Shown one piece after another: positions 28,827 to 38,867 of a stretch of 64,000 bases of DNA (the first letter of the stretch is position 1; each line of letters starts with the position of its first letter). The stretch lies in contig NZ_JAKRFZ010000005.1 of assembly GCF_022347765.1 (NCBI RefSeq), forward strand, positions 269,247 to 333,246. Direction: 5' to 3'. The stretch comes from Pseudoalteromonas sp. OOF1S-7. GTDB lineage: Bacteria; Pseudomonadota; Gammaproteobacteria; Enterobacterales; Alteromonadaceae. Both the position numbers and the translations under genes were made by a program. Under the pieces are notes generated by a model. The model did no database searches and was not told where the DNA came from. It saw nothing but the letters and a program-made list of their open reading frames with translations.

Positions 28827-29201
28827 TTGGACTACATGGCACTTAAACACACACATGTGATGTTTGCAGTTTTGAGCATTATTTTGTTTTACACCCGAGC
28901 TATTTCTCGTCTGGCCAGTGGCAAACTGGCTGCCAACAAAGGGGTGTTTATCGCTAGTCACAGTATCGATACACTACTGCTGATCTCAGCAGTGTCACTG
29001 GCGGTGATGGCCAGCCTCAACCCGGCGCAGCAGCCCTGGTTGATGGAAAAAATCGTTTTGGTTATCGTCTATATTGCACTGGGCTTTGTGGTCGCAAAAT
29101 CGACAACCAAAGCAAAACAAATCGCGGCACTGATGCTGGCGACGCTGACTTTACTGGCTGTGGGCCACCTCGCCTTTGCTAAAAATGCCCTGATATTGTG
29201 A
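28827..29201 (+). CDS. sirB2: SirB2-family membrane protein
   Basis: 124 residues. Four predicted membrane spans (HVMFAVLSIILFYTRA; IDTLLLISAVSLAVMA; IVLVIVYIALGFVV; IAALMLATLTLLAVGHLAF). The TTG at 28827 lies five bases after AGGGG. The ATG three codons on is also possible. Function is not established. It keeps its E. coli position between prmC and the transglutaminase-like sirB1. Confidence 0.9.
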   Translation: MDYMALKHTHVMFAVLSIILFYTRAISRLASGKLAANKGVFIASHSIDTLLLISAVSLAVMASLNPAQQPWLMEKIVLVIVYIALGFVVAKSTTKAKQIAALMLATLTLLAVGHLAFAKNALIL

Positions 29202-29275
29202 TGATCAGGTGGGCAGTATCACTGCCCGCTCACCCCGGCAAAACACGACCACTGTTCCCCTACATAAAAATCCCC

Positions 29276-29303
29276 TTGGGAATGTGTTGAAAAATGTTAC
29301 ACT
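29276..29303 (+). promoter_or_regulatory. Possible promoter for sirB1
   Basis: TTGGGA, 16 bases, TACACT, about 40 bases before the ATG at 29346. Moderate match only. Confidence 0.4.
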
Positions 29304-29345
29304 AGCCCATTATGACTATAGACAGTAGAAAATAGTTCGTTATTT

Positions 29346-30149
29346 ATGACTGATATCTGGTTCGATGAACACGACACAAGTACGGATCATTTCTCGACGC
29401 CTGCCTTGTTACGTTGTATTTGGGCTGAGCCACATTGGGATGCTCAGGCAGATACTTCACACACGCTATGTTTACTGGCCGAGCTGGAGCAAGCTGTCGA
29501 CGACATTTGTCATCAAAGTGATGACAAACACAAATGCGTCGATGCACTGCTCGATACGTTTTATACTCAATGGTTATTTAGCGGCACGGATCAAAAAGTG
29601 CCTGAGCATTTGCTAAATAATGTGTGTTATGTGCTTAAAATGCACAGTGGTACCAGTATGGCGTTGGCCCTGATCCTGGTGCATTTATTGGAGCGCGCGC
29701 ACTTAACGGCAAGCCTTGCCATTAACCAGGGAGATGTGCTGGTGCATATCGCATTGAGTGACGAAGAAGGCTACATCATTGACCCAAGCTCTGGCCATCA
29801 GTCCTGGTATGTGATCCCTGAAAATGGTGATGACAAAGAACAGGAGCCTATGGAGCTGGTATTTGGTGAGGAGGCTTTCAAGCTTTATCTTGCCCAGCAA
29901 AAATGGTCGTTCATTGCTGCAGAAAAATTTGGTCACGCACTGAGCTGTGTTGAGATGCTGATGGAATTACTGGGTGACGACCCTTATGAGCGTCGTGACA
30001 GAGGCTACCTACTGAATCAACTTAACTGCCCTAAAATGGCCAAAGATGACCTCCAGTTCTTTGTGGATGAATGTCCGGATGACCCGACTATAGAGCTCAT
30101 TCAAAATCAAATCGCAGAGCTGGCCGATCACAATAATATCCTGCATTAA
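29346..30149 (+). CDS. sirB1: SirB1-family transglutaminase-like/TPR protein
   Basis: 267 residues. The N-terminal two thirds fit the Transglut_core2 fold (MALALILVHLLERAHLTASLAINQGDVLVHIAL, then IIDPSSG). The last ~70 residues (RRDRGYLLNQLNCPKMAKDDLQFFVDECPDDP) are the TPR-like tail typical of the family. The catalytic Cys expected before the core helix is not obvious (SGTSMALAL), so it may not be an active enzyme. Gene order hemA-prfA-prmC-sirB2-sirB1-kdsA is as in E. coli. Confidence 0.88.
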   Translation: MTDIWFDEHDTSTDHFSTPALLRCIWAEPHWDAQADTSHTLCLLAELEQAVDDICHQSDDKHKCVDALLDTFYTQWLFSGTDQKVPEHLLNNVCYVLKMHSGTSMALALILVHLLERAHLTASLAINQGDVLVHIALSDEEGYIIDPSSGHQSWYVIPENGDDKEQEPMELVFGEEAFKLYLAQQKWSFIAAEKFGHALSCVEMLMELLGDDPYERRDRGYLLNQLNCPKMAKDDLQFFVDECPDDPTIELIQNQIAELADHNNILH

Positions 30150-30257
30150 GTAAGGTCAGAAGGCACTACATTTGGGGGTCCTGGTGGTCGGCTAAGCTGT
30201 GTACCGAGCAGAGCTTCCCAAGCGGTTTTTGTATAATCAAGGAAACAGAGAGATCCC

Positions 30258-31508
30258 ATGCAAGAGAGTAGTGTACTCATTACTAATAACGCCGTTGTGC
30301 TCGGTCTGTTAGCCATCATTCTGGGGTTTGTGTTCTATACCTCCAATCTGAAGACCGGGTTCTGGGCCAAATTTTATCGCTATGTACCCGCCCTGTTAAT
30401 GTGCTACTTCCTGCCTTCTTTGTTGAATACCTTCGGGATTGTTGATGGCAGCGGCAACGATGTTTATACGGTTGCTAAGTACTTTTTGCTGCCAGCCTGT
30501 CTGGTGTTGCTGACATTGAGCATCGACCTTAAGTCCATCATGGGGCTGGGTAAACGCGCCATCATTATGTTTCTGACTGGTACGGTCGGCGTAGTCTTAG
30601 GCGGGCCGATTGCACTGTTGATCACGGCCACTTTTATGCCTGAATTACTCGGTGTAACCGGTCCAGAAGCCGTATGGCGTGGTATGGCGGCACTGGCCGG
30701 TAGCTGGATCGGCGGTGGTGCCAACATGGTAGCGATGAAAGAAATTTACGGAGCCGGGGGCGAGATTTTTACTATTATGGTGACGGTGGACATTGTGGTT
30801 GCCAACCTCTGGATGGCGGGTTTGTTATTTTTGGCCGCCAGACATCGAGAGATTGACGCGCGCACCGGCGCCGATACGGCCTCTATTGAGCGACTGATTG
30901 ACAAAGTACAGGCCTTTGAAGCCGAGCACGCAAGACGGCCTGAATTAAAAGACTTAATGCTACTGATCGCCTTTGCTTTTGGCGCAACCGGGTTGGCGCA
31001 TTTCGCCGCCGACCTGTTGGTGCCTTACTTTGCCAGTAATTTCCCGGAGCTGAAGAAGTTCTCCCTGCATTCCAAACTGTTCTGGATCATCGTACTGGTC
31101 ACTACCATTGGCCTGGCTCTGTCATTTACAAAAGCGCGCAACTTTGAGGCCGTGGGCGCCTCCAAAGTGGGTAGTAGTTTCTTATATATCCTGGTGGCAA
31201 CCATAGGCTTGCACATGGACATCACTAAAATTGTTGAAGCCCCTAAATACGTGGTCATTGGCCTGATCTGGATGGCGGTGCATGTGGGATTATTATTTTT
31301 GGTGGCTAAACTCATTAAAGCGCCGGTGTTTTACGTGGCTGTTGGCAGCAAAGCCAACATAGGTGGCGCGGCATCAGCGCCTGTGGTTGCGTCGGCATTT
31401 CACCCGGCGCTGGCACCTGTGGGTGTGCTGTTAGCTGTATTGGGCTATGCGTTGGGCACCTACGCTGCCTGGCTGTGCGGACAACTTTTACGTGTGATTG
31501 GCAGTTAG
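30258..31508 (+). CDS. DUF819-family membrane protein
   Basis: 416 residues with about ten to twelve hydrophobic helices. It starts MQESSVLITNNAVVLGLLAIILGF. Conserved Gly-rich segments GSWIGGGANMVAMKEIYG (near 155) and GSKANIGGAASAPVVASAF (near 370) form an inverted repeat-like pair typical of DUF819 and of transporters with two re-entrant halves. Possibly a permease; the substrate is unknown. It is inserted between sirB1 and kdsA relative to E. coli. Confidence 0.85.
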   Translation: MQESSVLITNNAVVLGLLAIILGFVFYTSNLKTGFWAKFYRYVPALLMCYFLPSLLNTFGIVDGSGNDVYTVAKYFLLPACLVLLTLSIDLKSIMGLGKRAIIMFLTGTVGVVLGGPIALLITATFMPELLGVTGPEAVWRGMAALAGSWIGGGANMVAMKEIYGAGGEIFTIMVTVDIVVANLWMAGLLFLAARHREIDARTGADTASIERLIDKVQAFEAEHARRPELKDLMLLIAFAFGATGLAHFAADLLVPYFASNFPELKKFSLHSKLFWIIVLVTTIGLALSFTKARNFEAVGASKVGSSFLYILVATIGLHMDITKIVEAPKYVVIGLIWMAVHVGLLFLVAKLIKAPVFYVAVGSKANIGGAASAPVVASAFHPALAPVGVLLAVLGYALGTYAAWLCGQLLRVIGS

Positions 31509-31521
31509 TGCTGTCAGTTAG

Positions 31522-32397
<876 letters not shown>

Positions 32398-32409
32398 CAT
32401 TACACTTGC

Positions 32410-32433
32410 TGGCGGAGGGGACTCCGCCATTTT
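32410..32433 (+). terminator. Terminator downstream of kdsA
   Basis: TGGCGGAG / CTCCGCCA stem with GGGA loop, then TTTT. Confidence 0.85.
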
Positions 32434-32459
32434 CATGAGCCTGGTTTGGAACTCCCGCC

Positions 32460-33353
32460 ATGTCACGACGATTACCCCCATTAAACGCACTGAAAGCTTT
32501 TGAGGCCGCAGCCCGGCATCTGAGTTTTACCAAAGCCGCAGAAGAGCTGTTTGTGACCCAGGCAGCCATAAGTCACCAGATTAAGATTCTGGAAGAGCAC
32601 CTCGGGGTTAAACTCTTTTTACGTAAAAACCGCTCCTTGCTGTTAACGGAAGAGGGGCAGGGATATTTCCTGGATATTAAGGAGCTGTTTTCTCAGTTGA
32701 TTGATGCCACGGAAAAACTGCTGGCACGGGGGGCAAAAGGGTCACTCACGGTGAGTCTGACCCCCAGTTTTGCGATTCAGTGGCTGGTGCCCAGGCTCAG
32801 CCTGTTTAATGAATTGCATCCGGACATTGATGTGCGAATAAAGGCGCAGGATCTGGATGAGAACTCATTAACCGACGATGTGGATGTGGCCATTTACTAT
32901 GGTCGGGGTAACTGGAGCGGGGTGCAAACCCATAAGCTGCATACTGAATACCTGGTGCCCATGTGTAGCCCTTTGCTGCTTAATGGACCCAAGCCGCTGG
33001 ATCAGCCCAGTGACCTGGCGAATCACACCCTGTTGCACGATACCACCCGCCGCGCCTGGAAAGCCTGGCTTAAAACCGCCGGGGTACGTAACGTGCCAGC
33101 CAATACCGGACCGATTTTTAGCCATTCGTCTATGGTGACTCAGGCGGCGGTGCATGGTCAGGGGATCGCGCTGGGCAATAGCGTATTGGCCAAACCCGAT
33201 CTGGATGCGGGCCGTTTGATCATTCCATTCAGCCATCACCTGGAAAGTAAAAATGCTTACTATCTGGTGTGTCGTGAATCTCAGGCTGAATTAGGTAAAA
33301 TTGTGTCCTTCAAAAACTGGATGCTGGAAATGGTAGAGCAGGAACAACAATGA
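32460..33353 (+). CDS. gcvA: GcvA-like LysR-family transcriptional regulator
   Basis: 297 residues. The N-terminal winged HTH (PLNALKAFEAAARHLSFTKAAEEL, TQAAISHQIKILEEHLG) is strongly GcvA-like. The effector-binding domain starts near 95. GcvA controls the glycine cleavage system in E. coli, where it also precedes ygdD and rlmM. The downstream hydrolase start overlaps its stop (ATGA), so the cluster is translationally coupled. Name rests on sequence type and synteny. Confidence 0.85.
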   Translation: MSRRLPPLNALKAFEAAARHLSFTKAAEELFVTQAAISHQIKILEEHLGVKLFLRKNRSLLLTEEGQGYFLDIKELFSQLIDATEKLLARGAKGSLTVSLTPSFAIQWLVPRLSLFNELHPDIDVRIKAQDLDENSLTDDVDVAIYYGRGNWSGVQTHKLHTEYLVPMCSPLLLNGPKPLDQPSDLANHTLLHDTTRRAWKAWLKTAGVRNVPANTGPIFSHSSMVTQAAVHGQGIALGNSVLAKPDLDAGRLIIPFSHHLESKNAYYLVCRESQAELGKIVSFKNWMLEMVEQEQQ

Positions 33354-34012
33354 CGCAGAGCGAAGTAAAGATTGATATCGAGTGGCACCAGGCTGACGCA
33401 CCTCAGGCGCAACTGATCCTGGCTCATGGCGCGGGAGCGGGCCGCGACAGCGACTTTATGCAGGACATGGCAAACCGCCTGAGTGCATTGGGGGTCACCG
33501 TCGGGCTGTTTGATTTTGGTTATATGCAGATGGCAAAGGCGCTGGATAAGCGCCGCCCACCGGAACGAGCCCCTAAGCTGCTGGCCCATTATCGTGATGT
33601 GTTGATGGCACAACTCAACGGGCTACCTGTGTTTATCGGTGGTAAGTCTATGGGCGGGCGTATGGCATCTATGCTGGTCTGTGAAGACGATATTGAGGTA
33701 CAAGGCGTGTTTGCGCTGGGTTATCCGTTTCATCCACCGGGCAAACCTGAGAAACTGCGCACCGAGCACTTTGCCGATATCCCTTGCCCGTTTGTGGTGC
33801 TGCAAGGAGAGCGTGATACGTTTGGTAATCAAGCCGAGGTCACGGCTTTGGCAGCGCAAGCTGAAGAGCAGAGCTGGCCAGAGCTGGTATGGCTTAAAGA
33901 TGGCGACCATTCATTGAAGCCGCGCAAAGCCAGCGGCCTGACAGAAGCGCAAAACCGCCAGCTGGCCGCTGAGGCCATTGCTGCTAAAATTGCGGAGATA
34001 CTCAATGGCTAA
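33350..34012 (+). CDS. Alpha/beta hydrolase of the Tex30/KANL3 type
   Basis: 220 residues. LILAHGAGAGRDSDFMQ gives the oxyanion-hole segment and GGKSMGGRMAS the nucleophile elbow (G-x-S-x-G) near residue 100. The acid/His part includes LQGERDTFG and LKDGDHSLKPRK. Substrate unknown. The ATG overlaps the gcvA stop by four bases. Its last eight bases overlap the DUF423 gene start. It is an addition between gcvA and ygdD relative to E. coli. Confidence 0.88.
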   Translation: MTQSEVKIDIEWHQADAPQAQLILAHGAGAGRDSDFMQDMANRLSALGVTVGLFDFGYMQMAKALDKRRPPERAPKLLAHYRDVLMAQLNGLPVFIGGKSMGGRMASMLVCEDDIEVQGVFALGYPFHPPGKPEKLRTEHFADIPCPFVVLQGERDTFGNQAEVTALAAQAEEQSWPELVWLKDGDHSLKPRKASGLTEAQNRQLAAEAIAAKIAEILNG

Positions 34013-34373
34013 GCTATTCTTACTGCTGGGCGGGGCATTTTGTATGCTGTCGGTCGTGTTGGGGGCGTTTGCCGCCCATGGCCTGAAAAGCCGTTTAAGT
34101 GACTATGCCATTGGCATATTTAAAACCGGCGCTGAATATCAGATGACCCACGGTCTGGCACTGCTGGCCGTAGCCCTGCTCCTGAAATGGGGCGTGAAAG
34201 TTCAGCTCTCGGGCTATTTATTTGCGACCGGGATTGTCCTGTTCAGTGGCAGCCTGTATTTGCTGGCGCTGACCGGTGCCAAGTGGCTGGGACCGATTAC
34301 GCCACTGGGCGGACTGTGTTTTATTCTTGGCTGGGCCTGGCTGCTGTTTCAGGTTGCCCGCCAGCCCTTTTAA
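34005..34373 (+). CDS. ygdD: DUF423 membrane protein (YgdD family)
   Basis: 122 residues from ATG 34005, with GGAG eight bases upstream. Four membrane spans. It starts MAKLFLLLGGAFCMLSVVLGAFAAHGLK, with the conserved GAFAAHGL block, and ends with GPITPLGGLCFILGWAWL. Function unknown. Same position before rlmM as in E. coli. Confidence 0.92.
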   Translation: MAKLFLLLGGAFCMLSVVLGAFAAHGLKSRLSDYAIGIFKTGAEYQMTHGLALLAVALLLKWGVKVQLSGYLFATGIVLFSGSLYLLALTGAKWLGPITPLGGLCFILGWAWLLFQVARQPF

Positions 34374-34396
34374 TTGATTAGAGACTTTTTATCACT

Positions 34397-35482
34397 ATGT
34401 CTAGTGTGGTTATTTATTGCCGAAGCGGCTTTGAAAGCGATGCGGCGGCTGAAATTACGCATCACGCCGCGTTACATCATGTTGCCGGTTACGTGAAAGC
34501 TAAGCCCAATACGGGCTATGTGACCTTTGAGTGCTTTGACCCGGCTCAGAGTGAGCTGCTACTCAAGCAGGTTGATTTTTCCAGCCTGGTGTTTGCCCGC
34601 CAGTGGTTTGCGGGTGTGCTGTTAAGCAAAATGCCCGTTGAAGACAGGGTGTCTGAGATCAAACAGGTGGTTGGTGATTTCCCTTTGTGTGGCGATCTGC
34701 GGGTAGAAACCCCGGATACCAATGAAGGCAAAGAGCTGTCGAAGTTCTGTAAGAAATTTTCGACGCCACTTGCCAAAGCGCTTGAGAAGCAAAATAAGCT
34801 GACCCGCGACCACAAAGCCCATAAGCCTGTGCTGCATGTGCTATTTCTGGCTAACGACACCGCCTATGTCGGTTACTCATTCAGCAATAACAACTCGCCG
34901 TTCTTTATGGGGATCCCCAGGCTGAAAATGCCGGCCGATGCACCGAGTCGCTCAACGCTTAAGCTGGATGAAGCCTTCAATGTGTTTGTTGGCAAAGAGA
35001 ACGAGCCTGAGCGGGTCCGCTCTGGTATGCGTGGCGTGGATCTGGGCGCTTGCCCGGGTGGCTGGACCTATCAGCTGGTGCGCCGCGGGTTGTTTGTGGC
35101 AGCGATCGATAACGGTCCGATGAATGACGATTTAATGGAAACCGGTCAGGTAAAGCACTTCCGTGAAGATGGCTTTAAATACCGCCCTGAAAAGCGCAAC
35201 ATTGACTGGCTGGTATGTGACATGGTTGAAAAACCAACCCGCGTCAGTGAGCTGATGGTCGACTGGATAGTGAACGGTTTTGTCCGTGAGCTGATTTTCA
35301 ACCTCAAGCTGCCCATGAAAAAGCGCTTCGATACCGTCTATGAGTGTTTGACGCTGATCCGCGACGAGCTGAAAAAGTACGGCGTAGGCTATGAGCTACA
35401 GGCCAAACACCTCTATCACGACCGCGAAGAAGTGACCGTGCATATTCAGGTACTAAAGGTCCCACAAAACCTCTATAGTTGA
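34397..35482 (+). CDS. rlmM: 23S rRNA 2'-O-ribose methyltransferase RlmM (C2498)
   Basis: 361 residues. The N-terminal THUMP-like region (CRSGFESDAAAEITHHA) is followed by a Rossmann methyltransferase with SAM motif GVDLGACPGGWTYQLVRRG near residue 215, WLVCDMVEKP near 275 and a catalytic Lys in FNLKLPMKKRF. The product ends VLKVPQNLYS. A diverged copy of this 3' end lies 2.6 kb downstream at 38053. Confidence 0.97.
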   Translation: MSSVVIYCRSGFESDAAAEITHHAALHHVAGYVKAKPNTGYVTFECFDPAQSELLLKQVDFSSLVFARQWFAGVLLSKMPVEDRVSEIKQVVGDFPLCGDLRVETPDTNEGKELSKFCKKFSTPLAKALEKQNKLTRDHKAHKPVLHVLFLANDTAYVGYSFSNNNSPFFMGIPRLKMPADAPSRSTLKLDEAFNVFVGKENEPERVRSGMRGVDLGACPGGWTYQLVRRGLFVAAIDNGPMNDDLMETGQVKHFREDGFKYRPEKRNIDWLVCDMVEKPTRVSELMVDWIVNGFVRELIFNLKLPMKKRFDTVYECLTLIRDELKKYGVGYELQAKHLYHDREEVTVHIQVLKVPQNLYS

Positions 35483-35492
35483 GCCTTGTACC

Positions 35493-35518
35493 GGCGGCTG
35501 CCTGGTATGGTAGCCGCC
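35493..35518 (+). terminator. Hairpin after rlmM
   Basis: GGCGGCT at 35493-35499 pairs with AGCCGCC at 35512-35518. T-rich but interrupted tail. A similar hairpin follows the displaced rlmM 3'-end copy. Confidence 0.5.
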
Positions 35519-35615
35519 ATCACTTTCCTTGTTTTATTTCCCGCAATATTTTCTTACGCTCTTGTTTTTACACTTTGCTGTTATTTAAATAAAATCAACA
35601 GTAAAGGAGTAACTG

Positions 35616-36398
35616 ATGACAAGACTACTGCAGCACACTTTGTCTCCTCAGCTAAAGGCAACGCTAAGCTATTATGCGCCAGGTAGTATGATGCCTGCAC
35701 ATCGACATGATCATGCGCAGTTATCCGTGCTGCTCAGTGGTGGTTTGCGCGAACAAACTGAACAGGCGGCTTTTGATATAGCAACGCCGGGATTATGTTT
35801 TAAACCGCGCCATATTTTACACAGTGATCAGTACGGTGCTCAGGGAGCGCTGATCTTCTCGTTTACCTTGTCACCTGAGCTGTTGATCCAGTTTGATAAA
35901 ATGACAGCACCCCGGTATCAGTGGCAGTCTCGCCTGAATGCAGGACCCCGGGCAAGGCAGGCATCTTATTTACAGGCGTTGTATCAAGGTCAGTGCGATA
36001 CGTTGAATGATCTTTTCTGGGATACACTCAGCGAATGTGGTATCCCTCAACATACCGTCAGGGAGCGACAGAAGCCCGACTGGCTGGTGCGAGCTAAAAA
36101 GCTGCTGGATGAGGCCGAACTGCCGCTTTCGCTCAGCGAGCTGGCAACACAGCAAGGGGTCCATCCGGTGTATTTTTCCCGTGCGTTTAAAAAATACTTT
36201 CATATCTCTGCCAGTGCTTATCAGCAACAGCTTCAGCTCAGCAAGGCAATGCGCTCGATGACCCAAGGTGTGCCTCTGAGTGACTGCGCATTTCATGCCG
36301 GTTTTTCCGATCAGAGTCATATGAACAGGACCATGATGAGCCGGATAGGCCTGTCGCCCGGGAAGTTACAAAGGTTGTTTCACAGCAAAACAGGTTAA
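35616..36398 (+). CDS. AraC-family transcriptional regulator
   Basis: 260 residues, after AAAGGAGTAACTG. The N-terminal cupin half has GSMMPAHRHDHAQLSVLLSGG. The C-terminal half has two HTH motifs (LSLSELATQQGVHPVYFSRAFKKYFHISASAYQQ; LSDCAFHAGFSDQSHMNRTM) and the final SPGKLQRL block. It immediately precedes a secreted serine hydrolase gene in the same direction and lies within the segment bounded by rlmM 3'-end copies, so it probably controls that hydrolase gene. Confidence 0.9.
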   Translation: MTRLLQHTLSPQLKATLSYYAPGSMMPAHRHDHAQLSVLLSGGLREQTEQAAFDIATPGLCFKPRHILHSDQYGAQGALIFSFTLSPELLIQFDKMTAPRYQWQSRLNAGPRARQASYLQALYQGQCDTLNDLFWDTLSECGIPQHTVRERQKPDWLVRAKKLLDEAELPLSLSELATQQGVHPVYFSRAFKKYFHISASAYQQQLQLSKAMRSMTQGVPLSDCAFHAGFSDQSHMNRTMMSRIGLSPGKLQRLFHSKTG

Positions 36399-36467
36399 AT
36401 CTGTTCAATACAGTGCTAAATCAGCAAGCTAGGATATGCACACAATAATAACCATCCGGAAATCATT

Positions 36468-37976
36468 ATGAAATTACACGCACTACTCACTTTGGCTTGT
36501 GCACTGACGCTGAATCCTCTCTCTGCATTGGCATCCACACCGCAACAGGCGGCAGATTATATTGCCGATTATATCGAGCGTACACCGGAACTTGGCCCGG
36601 GATTTGGCATGGTGGTGGTTAATCAGAATAAGGTGTTGCTCAATAAAGTATGGGGTAAGCGCAGGGCAGGTACTAATTTGCCTGTCACGCCACAGACACC
36701 GCTTTACATCGCTTCTCAGACAAAAGCCTATATGGGGCTGGTTGCCGCTCACCTGCATCATCAAAAGGTGCTTGACCTGTACGCACCTCTTAGCCAGTTT
36801 TGGCCTGCCAGTAGTTTTCCCGAAGGGGTTGATGCCAAACAGTGGCGTTTAATTGATTTGCTCTCTCACCAGGTACCTGTCAGTGCGGATTTTGTAACTG
36901 AAATGGAAGCCTATATGACGGAAGTGGCGGTCGATGACTATCCGTGGCTTGTCAAACGGTATGGCAAAAAACGCGATGAAGGATTTGAGTATGACAACCT
37001 TGGTTACAATATTTACGGGGCAATCTTACAACAGGTAACTGGTCGCAGCTGGCAGGACTGGCTCGCAACGGTACTGTTTAAGCCATTTAACATGCCGCAC
37101 AGTTCAGCCCGTACATCAGACTTTGCGGCTGACGAAGTTGCCTGGAACCATATCTGGCAGGGAAGTGAAGCGGGGTGGACACCGGTTCCGCCAAAAACCG
37201 ATGCAATGATGCACTCTGCAGGTGGCATAGTCACTTCTACCTCAGACATAACAAAATGGCTGCAACTGAATTTGTCTGCGGGTCAGGGCAGTATTTCTGC
37301 CGCTGATCTGGCGCTGTCACACAAGCAGGCGGTTGCGCTTGATCCACAAGCGCGTAATGTTTACCGGATCCCCTGTCATGGTTATTCACTTGGATGGAAT
37401 ATCTGCACCTTTAAAGGTTACTCTGTGCTGATCCATGGGGGTGGCTATACCGGCTCACGTTCTTTGATGGCCATTGTGCCAGAGCTAAAAATAGGGCTGG
37501 CGACTTTTTCGAACTCAGACAATATGACGGGCCGTTATACCATTCAGACGATTAAGCAGTATTTGTTGTATTTGCTGGATGCACCTGAATATAAAACCGC
37601 AGAGCGGGAAAACCTGAGCACCTATCAGGACAAAGTTGCCAAACTGCTTAATCGACGTCAACAACGCCTGAATGAGGCCGAGCAAGCTGATCACTGGCAG
37701 CAGTGGCGTTATACGCCTTCAAAAAAAGAGCTAGCAAACTATGCCGGGCACTATCGCGGCGACAATACCTATCTGGATCTGACACTGACAGTAAACAAGG
37801 ACCACCTGAGCGGGCACAGTTTTGACTATCGCTTTACGCTCAAGCCAGCTACTCAATCTCGGTTTGCGCTCTACGATGTGCCGTTTGCTCAACCTCAGCC
37901 TGTCGAATTTAAACTGAATGAAGAAGGGAAACCTGTCAGCCTGGAATGGGCTGGTCGGGTTTATCAGCGTCAGTAG
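36468..37976 (+). CDS. Secreted serine hydrolase, class C beta-lactamase/esterase fold
   Basis: 502 residues. Signal peptide MKLHALLTLACALTLNPLSALA. Serine nucleophile motif SQTK at about 83-86 (S-x-x-K). Tyr motif YDN near 175. The third motif is HGGG (IHGGGYTGS) near 322 in place of KTG. The C-terminal ~110 residues (ELANYAGHYRGDNTYLDLTLTV) are a DUF3471-like domain. Such proteins are mostly esterases, D-aminopeptidases or peptidases rather than resistance lactamases. Paired with an AraC regulator 69 bases upstream. Confidence 0.88.
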   Translation: MKLHALLTLACALTLNPLSALASTPQQAADYIADYIERTPELGPGFGMVVVNQNKVLLNKVWGKRRAGTNLPVTPQTPLYIASQTKAYMGLVAAHLHHQKVLDLYAPLSQFWPASSFPEGVDAKQWRLIDLLSHQVPVSADFVTEMEAYMTEVAVDDYPWLVKRYGKKRDEGFEYDNLGYNIYGAILQQVTGRSWQDWLATVLFKPFNMPHSSARTSDFAADEVAWNHIWQGSEAGWTPVPPKTDAMMHSAGGIVTSTSDITKWLQLNLSAGQGSISAADLALSHKQAVALDPQARNVYRIPCHGYSLGWNICTFKGYSVLIHGGGYTGSRSLMAIVPELKIGLATFSNSDNMTGRYTIQTIKQYLLYLLDAPEYKTAERENLSTYQDKVAKLLNRRQQRLNEAEQADHWQQWRYTPSKKELANYAGHYRGDNTYLDLTLTVNKDHLSGHSFDYRFTLKPATQSRFALYDVPFAQPQPVEFKLNEEGKPVSLEWAGRVYQRQ

Positions 37977-38052
37977 TCAAAACGAGCGTGTTGCGGTTCG
38001 GTGTCACAGTGGTTGACCCTGTTGTGTACTATCGTGACTGTAGTTATTTTGA

Positions 38053-38120
38053 GTACTTAAAATGCCGCAAAACCTCTACAGTTAAGTGATATTAGGCGGC
38101 AGTCTTGTTGATTGCCGCTC
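38053..38120 (+). pseudogene. Diverged copy of the rlmM 3' end with its hairpin
   Basis: Codons 38053-38085 read VLKMPQNLYS-stop, nine of ten identical to the rlmM C-terminus. They are followed by GCGGCA / TGCCGC, corresponding to the post-rlmM hairpin. No upstream rlmM sequence is recognisable. Marks the right edge of the AraC-hydrolase insert. Confidence 0.75.
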
Positions 38121-38183
38121 GCTCCATCCTTAATTTGATTACCACTCAAAATAAAGAGAAACGGCGACTGATTTCGAATATCC

Positions 38184-38627
38184 TCATCGCAGCAGCGTGA
38201 TTAAATGGTGCAGTCGTGGTTGTAAATCACCGTAAATATCGGGGTCAGTATTAAATTCGTCCAGCCTGTTCGAGATAAAAAGCAACGCCTCTCTACTTTG
38301 GTGTAAGAGTTCTATTGTGTTGACTGTTTCGTCACTTAGCTTGCCTTCCAATAAGGACAGAAAACAATCGGCTATTGCCGATTTATCGAATTCGTCGTGC
38401 CTGCACGTAACGATAAAGCGAACAAAATAGGGAAAACAGGCCATCAGTAAATTGGCCGGCATAAACCTGAGTTCATCTGCACGCTCAATAAAATTGATTT
38501 TAAAGCGCTTCAGTATCTCTTGCTCTGACTGGTTAAAGAACACCGATTTGGCATAGATTAAATCAGGATCTGCTTCACTTTGCCCAATTGCCTCATCCCA
38601 CTGGTTTTCAGATATATTGACTGACAT
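38184..38627 (-). CDS. Hypothetical protein
   Basis: 147 residues, predicted helical, no signal peptide or membrane span. It begins MSVNISENQWDEAIGQSEADPDLI. Acidic overall, with a Phe-rich middle (LLMACFPYFVRFIVTC). I do not recognise a family. Codon use is like the neighbours. It stands alone between two convergent/divergent neighbours. Confidence 0.6.
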   Translation of the reverse strand: MSVNISENQWDEAIGQSEADPDLIYAKSVFFNQSEQEILKRFKINFIERADELRFMPANLLMACFPYFVRFIVTCRHDEFDKSAIADCFLSLLEGKLSDETVNTIELLHQSREALLFISNRLDEFNTDPDIYGDLQPRLHHLITLLR

Positions 38628-38867
38628 GTCGTATTAGTCCTGACTGGATACGCAGGCCCATTACCGGTGCCCTGCAAAAGTGTTTCTATATTAGTTCCAT
38701 AAGAAGTCAGAACCAAGACCTTTTACTCAACTTACTATTACCGACTCAAAGGAGTTCTTTGGGGCGGTTAGTCAACCTGTATGAAGCGTTGCAGTCGGGT
38801 TTATAAATGGTGTGGTTATCTACAGCGTGACTATACTTTATCCGTCCAATGACAGGAGAAAAGGAAT

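Noticed and set aside
36468..37976. Antibiotic-resistance beta-lactamase
   Set aside because: Has the S-x-x-K fold motif, but HGGG replaces KTG and a DUF3471-like tail is present; most such proteins are esterases or peptidases.
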